Shown: positions 1 through 5,017 of the stretch, in pieces | How the letters are laid out: each line of letters begins with the position of its first letter | Position numbering within the stretch: position 1 is the stretch's first letter | From: a bacterium UBA1790 | GTDB lineage: Bacteria; Bacteroidota; Bacteroidia; Bacteroidales; Muribaculaceae | NCBI GenBank assembly: GCA_002314465.1 | Contig: DCGA01000183.1 | Coordinates: 1-5,641, forward strand | Direction: 5' to 3' | DNA: 5,641 bases | Notes under the pieces: model-generated | Told to the model about the DNA's origin: nothing | Database searches by the model: none | What the model saw: only the letters and a program-made list of their open reading frames with translations | Program-made: the position numbers and the translations under genes

Positions 1-391
1 TGTCGAAGCGAATCTGGTCGTTACCAGCACCGGTACTGCCGTGTGCAATGGCATCGGCACCGATTTCGCGTGCATAGCGTGCTATGGCGATAGCCTGGAA
101 AATGCGCTCGCTCGATACCGAGATGGGATAACAGTTGTTGCGCATCACGTTACCGAAAATCATGTACTTGAGAGACTTCTCGTAGTACTCCTGGGTAACA
201 TCGAGGGTTACATACTGTACTGCGCCCAACTTGTAGGCGTTCTCTTCGTTGGTTTTGAGTTGCTCGGGGCTGAAGCCGCCGGTGTTGGCACATGCTGCAT
301 AAACATCATAACCGTCCTGAGTGAGTTTCATCACTGTGTAGGAAGTATCCAAGCCTCCACTGAAGGCAACTACTACTTTTTTCTTGCTCAT
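1..391 (-). CDS. argG: Argininosuccinate synthase, N-terminal part (partial)
   Basis: Argininosuccinate synthase joins citrulline and aspartate, using ATP, to make argininosuccinate in the cytoplasm; it is the penultimate step of arginine synthesis. The first 130 residues are present and the gene runs off the left edge (family length about 400). The start at 391 gives MSKKKVVVAFSGGLDTS, with the PP-loop ATP-pyrophosphatase motif SGGLDTS at residues 11-17. A substrate-binding segment HGSTGAGNDQ lies at about 117-126, where many bacterial ArgG proteins have GCTGKGNDQ. The variant, with ANTGGF near residue 36, fits the form I associate with Bacteroidetes. It lies 140 bases downstream of the GNAT gene on the same strand, an order known from the Bacteroides arginine cluster. 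The sequence before the ATG is A/T-rich with no Shine-Dalgarno, usual in this phylum. Identification is firm; only the C-terminal two thirds is missing. Confidence 0.96.
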   Translation of the reverse strand, partial: MSKKKVVVAFSGGLDTSYTVMKLTQDGYDVYAACANTGGFSPEQLKTNEENAYKLGAVQYVTLDVTQEYYEKSLKYMIFGNVMRNNCYPISVSSERIFQAIAIARYAREIGADAIAHGSTGAGNDQIRFD

Positions 392-468
392 AATATATTC
401 GTTTTTTTGTTTTTACTTGATTGATAATGCCGTGGGCTCATAGGAGGAGTGTGCCTATGCACGTGCTG

Positions 469-497
469 CAAAGGTAAACCCGTGTGTAGCCCACAAT
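469..497 (-). promoter_or_regulatory. Probable Bacteroidetes-type promoter for argG
   Basis: On the minus strand the -7 box TACCTTTG (476-469) matches TAnnTTTG perfectly. It is preceded by ATTG (497-494) at a spacing of 17 bases, slightly shorter than the usual 19-21. It lies about 80 bases before the argG start, inside the gap after the GNAT gene, so argG may be transcribed independently as well as by read-through. A 7-base inverted repeat, GTGGGCT (432-438) and AGCCCAC (488-494), brackets it. Confidence 0.5.
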
Positions 498-531
498 GTT
501 ATGATTAGTTTTAGCCTTTTCCCTGCAAGGG

Positions 532-1155
532 TCACTTCACATGGAAGATAGACGAAAGGCGGTTCTTGAATGCCATCCAGTAGGGGGCAAACCATGACGC
601 CTTTTTCTGCTTCTTGTCCCACTTGGGGTCGTAGAGCATACCGGTGCACAGGCAGCGCTGGCGATTGTTGCGCTTTAGGATGTCGATGTTGATACATCCC
701 TCGCAACCCTTCCAGAACTCATCGTCCTGTGTGAGTTCGCTCAGTGTAGTGGGTACATAACCCAAGCGGGTATTGAGTTTCATCACCGCCAGTGAAGTGG
801 TGAGAGAGAAAATCTTGGCATAGGGGAAGCGCTCGCGCGCGAGTTGGAAGGTTTTGTCCTTGATGCTCTTTGCCAGACCCAAGTGACGATACTCGGGGTC
901 TACGATGAGACCACTGGTGGCTACATAGTCGCCGTGGCTCCAACACTCAATGTAACTAAAGCCTACTACACGATCACCGTCGAGGGCAACAACAGCCTTT
1001 CCGCCTGTCATCTTGTCGGCGATGTACTCAGGTCGTCGTCGGGCAATACCCGTTCCGCGCTGGAGTGCCGATTCATAGATGAGTTTGCAGATAGTCTCAG
1101 CATACTTTACATGCTCTTCGGTAGCATACTGTACCGTGATGTTGTTTGCCTTCAT
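532..1155 (-). CDS. GNAT acyltransferase, probable N-acylglutamate synthase of arginine synthesis
   Basis: The protein has 207 residues. A GNAT fold is indicated by the acyl-CoA-binding stretch SGLIVDPEYRHLGLAKSI (about 81-98), which carries the R/Q-x-x-G-x-G/A signature, preceded by GKAVVALDGDRVVGFSYIE (strands beta2-beta3). The C-terminal part has KGCEGC (Cys151, Cys154) and RCLC (Cys168, Cys170), a CxxC plus CxC pattern that could bind a metal, followed by TGMLYDP. In Bacteroides a close relative sits directly before argG and, as I recall from genetic work in B. thetaiotaomicron, supplies the N-acyl (probably N-succinyl) glutamate synthase step of the arginine pathway. That role is carried over here by family and context, not proven. 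I chose the start at 1155 because homologous sequence begins at MKANN and AAAAAGGA lies just before it; an in-frame ATG at 1254 would add 33 residues with no domain character. Confidence 0.82.
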   Translation of the reverse strand: MKANNITVQYATEEHVKYAETICKLIYESALQRGTGIARRRPEYIADKMTGGKAVVALDGDRVVGFSYIECWSHGDYVATSGLIVDPEYRHLGLAKSIKDKTFQLARERFPYAKIFSLTTSLAVMKLNTRLGYVPTTLSELTQDDEFWKGCEGCINIDILKRNNRQRCLCTGMLYDPKWDKKQKKASWFAPYWMAFKNRLSSIFHVK

Positions 1156-1427
1156 TTCCTTTTTACGTCGTCCTAAATGACTGTAGGTTAAATAAATATC
1201 TTTAGTTAATAACACACCATAAAGACCGTACTTAGCGCCCAATATGGGCCTCAAAGCACAATCTCAACTCAAAAAGTATGCAATTTTCGTAAAAAATCTT
1301 GACATTTGCAAGTTTTTTAACACAAAACTTACCTATTTATAAAATAAAGGCATTTTCGCATATAGAACAATCATGCCATTTTCTCCCGAAATTCGGCACA
1401 AAAACGTACTATGTTTCGCGGTTTTTC
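1156..1427. other. Divergent intergenic region between the GNAT gene and the riboswitch promoter
   Basis: This A/T-rich stretch holds no credible gene. A perfect inverted repeat GCCCA-ATA-TGGGC lies at 1237-1249. On the minus strand a weak promoter candidate for the GNAT gene is ATTG (1284-1281), 21 bases, then GTGCTTTG (1259-1252), which lacks the TA of the consensus. If this promoter is real, the inverted repeat falls over the transcription start, an operator-like position. GTTAATAAC (1205-1213) is another short palindrome. No argR-like gene lies between the two divergent units. Confidence 0.4.
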
Positions 1428-1458
1428 TTGCTCGTTTTCGAAATTATACTTAACTTTG
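1428..1458 (+). promoter_or_regulatory. Bacteroidetes-type promoter of the cobalamin-riboswitch operon
   Basis: The -33 element TTG (1428-1430) is followed after 20 bases by TAACTTTG (1451-1458), a perfect match to the TAnnTTTG -7 box of the Bacteroidetes primary sigma factor. Spacing and both boxes fit the consensus. Transcription should begin at about 1463-1467, just ahead of the riboswitch aptamer. Confidence 0.8.
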
Positions 1459-1475
1459 CAGTGCAAAACAATTGT

Positions 1476-1670
1476 GTCGGGTTCTCTACCCCGTAGAGAT
1501 TAAAAGGGAATCAGGTGAAAATCCTGAACAGTCCCGCTGCTGTAAGCTCCGCCAAGACATCATCGTTTCACATCACAGCCACTGGTAGTAACCACGTCCA
1601 TTCTTAAAAAGACGACTACATCATTGACCGGGAAGGCGTGAAACGACGGAGCAAAGTCAGAAGACCTGCC
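1476..1670 (+). promoter_or_regulatory. Cobalamin (B12) riboswitch aptamer
   Basis: All hallmark elements of the cobalamin riboswitch occur in order: AGGGAATCAGGTGAAAATCC (1505-1524), CAGTCCCGCTGCTGTAA (1529-1545), the B12-box core GCCACTG (1578-1584), CGGGAAGGCG (1629-1638) and AGTCAGAAGACCTGCC (1655-1670). Supporting helices can be drawn: a 5' hairpin CTCTAC/GTAGAG (1484-1489/1493-1498), GGG/CCC (1506-1508/1533-1535), TCAGG/CCTGA (1511-1515/1523-1527), GCTCCG/CGGAGC (1546-1551/1647-1652), CGTTTCAC/GTGAAACG (1564-1571/1638-1645) and a peripheral arm GTAGT..CGTC/GACGACTAC (1585-1598/1611-1619). These riboswitches normally turn expression down when cobalamin binds, in Bacteroidetes mostly upstream of B12 uptake and salvage genes. 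The boundaries of the closing helix are approximate. Confidence 0.96.
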
Positions 1671-1932
1671 TTGACATTAAGCCTTGCGTAACGTTCACGT
1701 GGATATGAACAGAGGCAGCACAAAACAGAATGATGTAGTCGCGACTCCCCATCACGACTTATTTGTAACCATCATGCAGGCACCCATGCGTCCTGACAGT
1801 TGACAAGTACACCCAAGTCATACTATGGTTGTACACTGAGCAACAATGTGTTAGCACTACCTATTCATTAATGCGCGAACTTTTTAAAACAGGTAGATTA
1901 TAACCCTATAATAATTTTAAAAAGTTTCGATT
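1671..1932 (+). promoter_or_regulatory. Structured leader / expression platform of the cobalamin riboswitch
   Basis: This is a 262-base untranslated leader between the aptamer and the first gene. It holds a hairpin GTTCA/TGAAC (1693-1697/1706-1710, 8-base loop), the segment AATGATGTAGTCG (1729-1741) that is perfectly complementary to 1613-1625 inside the aptamer, the palindrome AGTCGCGACT (1737-1746), a hairpin GTACAcCCA/TGGtTGTAC (1807-1815/1826-1834, one mismatch), and the start-site hairpin listed separately. No hairpin is followed by a U-run, so control by translation start seems likelier than by intrinsic termination; that is inference. Confidence 0.55.
1876..1929 (+). promoter_or_regulatory. 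Long hairpin ending three bases before the start codon
   Basis: AACTTTTTAAAA (1878-1889) pairs perfectly over 12 bases with TTTTAAAAAGTT (1915-1926), and CG (1876-1877) with CG (1928-1929) extends it past a single bulged T. The 25-base loop can form an inner TTATA/TATAA helix (1898-1902/1907-1911). The 3' arm covers the region directly before the ATG at 1933, where an open A/T-rich sequence is normally needed for initiation in Bacteroidetes. It may gate translation of the operon. Confidence 0.6.
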
Positions 1933-2739
1933 ATGAAAAAAGTTTACATGATTATTTTCGCTCTCCTGAGCGTAGCAACAGTAGTTGCACAAAACAATGT
2001 TAACGTAAATGCTGGTCCCGCCAATGCCGGCGAGTTCAACATGACAAACATCGAAAACTGGAGCGGTGACGGCGCCAACAGCGCTGCACTGGCTATCAAG
2101 TGGACCGGCAGTGAGTACACTTGGGTTTTCGGTTACAAATTTGACGGAGAAAAGACCGGTGCCGACATGATCAACGAAATCGTTGCCAACAATCCCCGCT
2201 TCTTTGCTCTCGAAGCAGCCACTTCTTATGGTACAACCGTAGGCGGTTTCGGTTATGACGCCGACAACAACGGTTTTACCCTCCTCGACAAGAACGGCGA
2301 GGAAATGACTCCCACATCTGATGGTCTGTACCTTATCAGCGGTACAAATTTTGACGATTACACATCGGCAAGTGACGCCGATTACTGGAATAGCGGTTGG
2401 ATGAGCAAAGGCTACTGGAGTTACAATATCTCTGACGATCCCGCAACTAAGATTAGCTGGGCTTCTACAGGTTGCTCAGGTCGTTCGCTCACCAATGGTT
2501 GCTGGGATATGTGGCTGTTCTCTCCCTTCAGTGGCGGCAGCAATACTTGGGGCGACTTCAAGGCTGTTCCTGCTAATCAGGCAACTGCTATCGAGGGTGT
2601 AGACGCAGTTAAGAGCGTTGCTTCGGTAAGTTATGTAAACCTCGCAGGCCAGATAAGCGCCGAGCCTTTCGCTGGTGTTAACATCGTTGTTACAACTTAC
2701 ACTGATGGCAGCAAGTCATCGGCTAAGGTTATCAAGTAA
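1933..2739 (+). CDS. Secreted protein of unknown function with C-terminal sorting-like module, under cobalamin riboswitch
   Basis: The protein has 268 residues. Residues 1-20 form a Sec signal peptide (charged MKK, a hydrophobic core, cleavage after VVAQ); no lipobox cysteine is present. The mature core (about 35-212) is rich in aromatic and Gly/Asp residues, with landmarks NWSGDGANSAALAIKW (42-57), VFGYKFDG (65-72), TGADM (75-79), NNPRF (86-90), TVGGFGYDADNNG (102-114), WNSGW (152-156) and a pair Cys181/Cys190. The WxGxGxN..A..IxW, GYxxDG and DM..I...PRF pattern reminds me of uncharacterised exported proteins in Bacteroidetes and other phyla, but I cannot name a function. Residues 217-268 are the module shared with the next gene. 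As first gene after a B12 riboswitch and just before a BtuG-like propeller, a role in corrinoid capture is likely by context. The start is set by the signal peptide. Confidence 0.85.
   Translation: MKKVYMIIFALLSVATVVAQNNVNVNAGPANAGEFNMTNIENWSGDGANSAALAIKWTGSEYTWVFGYKFDGEKTGADMINEIVANNPRFFALEAATSYGTTVGGFGYDADNNGFTLLDKNGEEMTPTSDGLYLISGTNFDDYTSASDADYWNSGWMSKGYWSYNISDDPATKISWASTGCSGRSLTNGCWDMWLFSPFSGGSNTWGDFKAVPANQATAIEGVDAVKSVASVSYVNLAGQISAEPFAGVNIVVTTYTDGSKSSAKVIK
2581..2736 (+). repeat. C-terminal module, copy 1 (protein-level repeat)
   Basis: This encodes residues 217-268 of the first secreted protein, with the core YVNLAGQ, EPFAGVNIVVTTYTDG and a terminal SAKVIK. It matches the end of the following gene product: 25 of 38 aligned core residues are identical by eye. 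The layout (a Tyr-x-Asn-x-x-Gly-Gln strand, a Gly-x-Asn-Ile-Val-Val strand, an Asp-Gly turn and a final Lys) resembles type A sorting domains of the type IX secretion system, but I am not certain it belongs to that family. Confidence 0.75.
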
Positions 2740-2755
2740 TTTTACAATAACCCCA

Positions 2756-4006
2756 ATGAAGAAATTAATGCTTATGCTTGCTGCCGGCTTAATGGCAGCA
2801 AGCACTTTTGCCCAGTACACCGACGGCGTTTTCATCGTTAACGAGGATTGGTTCGGACACAATTCAAGCACCGTGAACTTCTACTCTTACAAGACCGGAG
2901 AGATGACCTATCGCGCGTACCAAAAAGAGAATGAAGGTCTCACCCTGGGCAACACCACACAGTTTGCAGCCAAGGACGACACCAACATCTACTTCTGCTC
3001 TAAGCAGAACTACGGTGAGACAGGCGGACGCTTTGACGTAGCCGATGCTAAGACCTTGAAGGCTAAGCACTCTATCGCAACCTTCAGCGGCAGTGGCGAC
3101 ACCCGCGCATGTTTCCCCTACAGCGACACCAAGGTGTATGTAGGCACAAGCAAAGGTATCTATGTATACAACCCTACCACACAGGAAGTAACCGGTCCCA
3201 TCGAGGGTACCGACGTTAAGGAGCCCGGTCTGATGGAACTCGCAGGCGACAAACTCGTCGTGTGTGCACAAGGCAAGGGTGTTTACGTGATTGACACCAC
3301 TACCGACGCCCTCGACAAGACAGTGGATGTATCGGCAAGCACTTGCGCGCTGTTCAAGGTCAACAACGACCTGTGGGTAAGCGTCAACAACTGCACTTGG
3401 GGCACTCCCACCTCGAGCAACACCGAGCAGTTTATTAAGCTCAACGCAACCACATTCGAGCCCGAAACTCCCACAGTAGTTCCCATGGCTTGCCAGAACC
3501 CTGCATGGGCATGGAAGAAGACCGCACCCGCTGTTGACGCAGCCAACGAGGTTCTCTACTATGCGCCCGCCGACGGTGGCAAGTTCATCAGCAAGTATGA
3601 CCTCAAGAGCGGCGAGTTCACACAGAACTTCATCGATCTGCCCACCGGCGAGAGCATGTACGGCCATGTGCTGGACCTCGACCCCAATACCGGGAACATC
3701 GTTGTTGTGACATTCGAGGGATACGGTTCACAGAACTACCACCTGCACATTTACAATAAGGAAGGCGAGGAAGTACAAAACGCTTTGCTGCTCGACAGCA
3801 ACTACTGGTTCCCTGCTATGCTGGTATTTGCCGATCCCGAGACCCCCACAAGCATTACCGATGCCGAGACTATCAAGACCGTTGCAGGTGTAACCTACAC
3901 CAACCTTGCCGGCCAGGTAAGCAGCCAGCCTTTCGAGGGCCTGAACATCGTGGTAACACGATATACCGACGGCACAATGACTTCTGCAAAACAGTTTCTC
4001 AAATAA
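2756..4006 (+). CDS. BtuG-like secreted beta-propeller (DUF5074/YncE type), probable cobalamin-binding protein
   Basis: The protein has 416 residues. A Sec signal peptide (1-20, cleavage after TFAQ) leads into a propeller. Blade-like repeats include GVFIVNEDWFGHNSSTVNFY (24-43, the opening typical of DUF5074/BtuG proteins), KVYVGTSKGIYVYNPTT (126-142), KLVVCAQGKGVYVIDTTT (166-183), LWVSVNNCTWG (206-216), GHVLDLDPNTGNIVVVTF (303-320) and a closing YWFPAMLVF (350-358). BtuG proteins bind cobalamin very tightly and sit over the BtuB transporter; they are lipoproteins in Bacteroides. This one has no lipobox cysteine and instead carries the shared C-terminal module (364-416), suggesting a different route to the surface. 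It follows the first gene by 16 bases and should be co-transcribed under the riboswitch. The start at 2756 begins the signal peptide; an in-frame ATG at 2675 lies inside the upstream gene. Cobalamin as ligand is inference from family and riboswitch. Confidence 0.85.
   Translation: MKKLMLMLAAGLMAASTFAQYTDGVFIVNEDWFGHNSSTVNFYSYKTGEMTYRAYQKENEGLTLGNTTQFAAKDDTNIYFCSKQNYGETGGRFDVADAKTLKAKHSIATFSGSGDTRACFPYSDTKVYVGTSKGIYVYNPTTQEVTGPIEGTDVKEPGLMELAGDKLVVCAQGKGVYVIDTTTDALDKTVDVSASTCALFKVNNDLWVSVNNCTWGTPTSSNTEQFIKLNATTFEPETPTVVPMACQNPAWAWKKTAPAVDAANEVLYYAPADGGKFISKYDLKSGEFTQNFIDLPTGESMYGHVLDLDPNTGNIVVVTFEGYGSQNYHLHIYNKEGEEVQNALLLDSNYWFPAMLVFADPETPTSITDAETIKTVAGVTYTNLAGQVSSQPFEGLNIVVTRYTDGTMTSAKQFLK
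3845..4003 (+). repeat. C-terminal module, copy 2 (protein-level repeat)
   Basis: This encodes residues 364-416 of the propeller protein, with the core YTNLAGQ, QPFEGLNIVVTRYTDG and SAKQFLK at the end. It is separated from the propeller by a short Pro/Thr linker (DPETPTS). The DNA of the two copies has diverged much more than the protein, which argues against a recent tandem duplication and for a selected, functional tag. Confidence 0.75.
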
Positions 4007-4082
4007 AAAATTACAACCATCTTAAATCCCTAACCACGAAAAGCACTATACTGAAAATTTGATTAGGATAATATAGTAACGT

Positions 4083-4125
4083 AAATGTGGCACCCGTTCG
4101 CGATTGAATAGGTGCCACGTTTTTT
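4083..4125 (+). terminator. Intrinsic terminator of the riboswitch operon
   Basis: AAATGTGGCACC (4083-4094) pairs with GGTGCCACGTTT (4111-4122), a 12-base stem with one G-T pair and a 16-base loop. A T-run (4120-4125) follows on the plus strand. It sits 77 bases after the propeller stop and 14 before the converging DUF3316 stop. On the minus strand the trailing T-run is short and broken, so it would work less well for that gene. Confidence 0.88.
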
Positions 4126-4138
4126 ATTTGTGAGTTGT

Positions 4139-5017
4139 TTAGTAGATGCTTGAGATGGTGCGCGACGGGGTTTTCTTGCGGCTTATGCTCAGGAAGTCGC
4201 CTCCTATGCCAAGAACGACCGAATGGCTGCTCATGTTGGTCTTGAGGTTGCTCACGTCGGAACTCTCGTTGTGGTAACGATAACCAATGCGCAGGACTGT
4301 ATTGCCCAGGTGCACATCGGCGTTCAACTGGTGGTTGATTTCAAAGCGTTTGCCGAGCGTAAAGTGAGTGAGTCCCTTGTGGTTGCCTACATAGATTTCG
4401 TAGTAAGACTCGTCGTATTCGGGCGAATAAAACGCGCCCAGCACTGGCATCGACATCTGGTAGACGAGGGTGACCGGCAAGCGCCCCACCCTAACGGGAT
4501 AAACGGCCGTACCAGCCAAACCGATGCCGGCATGTATCTTGACCGAGCAGATGTTGTTGGAGTTGGCGCCGTTATAGATTACCCCACCGCGCGCCATCAC
4601 GGCGCCACCTGCCATGAGTTGGAGGCCGGGGGTAAAGACATCACGCCACCTGCGCACGAGGCTCCAGCGACCGTCGACCATTACCGTGTGCATGGTGTTG
4701 TTGCCCATGGGATTGTGCACATTGCCATATTCCACGCCCACTTCGAGGTTACGCACCCATTTGTCGGGATTGAAACCCGTTGCCTGCATTGCCTGATACC
4801 CCAGTCGCAGGTTGGTGCCGCCATAGATCACGGGGGTGAGATAGGTGTCGCGCACGCTACCGTAGCCCGCATCGAGCATGAACATCGACGCAACGGGGCG
4901 CGCCACACCGGTGTCGCCGCTATCTTGCGCCGCTGCAACCAGTGTGCCACAAATAGCGATGGCGGCAACCATAGCCGCCATCAGCACATTATGAGTTATT
5001 CTCTTGAGAATCGTCAT
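4139..5017 (-). CDS. Exported DUF3316 family protein
   Basis: The protein has 292 residues. A signal peptide spans about residues 1-30 (hydrophobic AAMVAAIAICGTLVAAA, cleavage near AAAQ); Cys23 follows Ile and is not a lipobox. The mature part shows DUF3316 landmarks: DTYLTP (57-62), LRLGYQAMQATGFNP, VRNLEVGVEYGNVHNPMGNN, the NGANSNN segment, then AFYSPEY (195-201), DESYYEIYVGNHKGLTHF (202-219) and LRIGYRYHNESSDVSN (242-257). Alternating aromatic and polar strands suggest an outer-membrane-type beta structure. The function of DUF3316 is unknown to me. I chose the start at 5017 for the signal peptide; the reading frame stays open to 5182, but that upstream part is Arg/Pro-rich and lies antisense-free over the topoisomerase tail in a different frame. 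It overlaps the upstream gene by 29 bases, so translation is probably coupled. Confidence 0.87.
   Translation of the reverse strand: MTILKRITHNVLMAAMVAAIAICGTLVAAAQDSGDTGVARPVASMFMLDAGYGSVRDTYLTPVIYGGTNLRLGYQAMQATGFNPDKWVRNLEVGVEYGNVHNPMGNNTMHTVMVDGRWSLVRRWRDVFTPGLQLMAGGAVMARGGVIYNGANSNNICSVKIHAGIGLAGTAVYPVRVGRLPVTLVYQMSMPVLGAFYSPEYDESYYEIYVGNHKGLTHFTLGKRFEINHQLNADVHLGNTVLRIGYRYHNESSDVSNLKTNMSSHSVVLGIGGDFLSISRKKTPSRTISSIY

Noticed and set aside
844..1176. A 110-codon plus-strand open frame opposite the GNAT gene.
   Set aside because: It is the antisense shadow of a gene with clear GNAT motifs.
1156..1254. Extended GNAT start at 1254.
   Set aside because: The extra 33 residues show no domain character and would cover the inverted repeat and likely promoter; the 1155 ATG fits the family's N-terminus.
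1348..1384. Near-repeat GGCATTTTC / TGCCATTTTC as a repeat array or CRISPR-like element.
   Set aside because: There are only two short imperfect copies in A/T-rich DNA, with no further units.
1299..1496. A 65-codon plus-strand open frame before and across the riboswitch start.
   Set aside because: It runs through the promoter and into the aptamer, both of which are far better supported, and its translation is Phe-rich with no domain.
1737..1746. Perfect 10-base palindrome AGTCGCGACT as a protein-binding site.
   Set aside because: It overlaps the segment complementary to the aptamer and can be explained as part of leader RNA structure; nothing else supports an operator.
1705..1803. A 32-codon open frame in the riboswitch leader (begins MNRGSTKQ), possible leader peptide.
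   Set aside because: It has no ribosome site and no recognisable composition, overlaps the complementary switch segment, and is of a length expected by chance in such a leader.
2864..3667. A 267-codon minus-strand open frame opposite the propeller gene.
   Set aside because: It is Cys/Val/Gly-rich with no domain and lies antisense to a well-supported secreted propeller; it is a codon-bias shadow.
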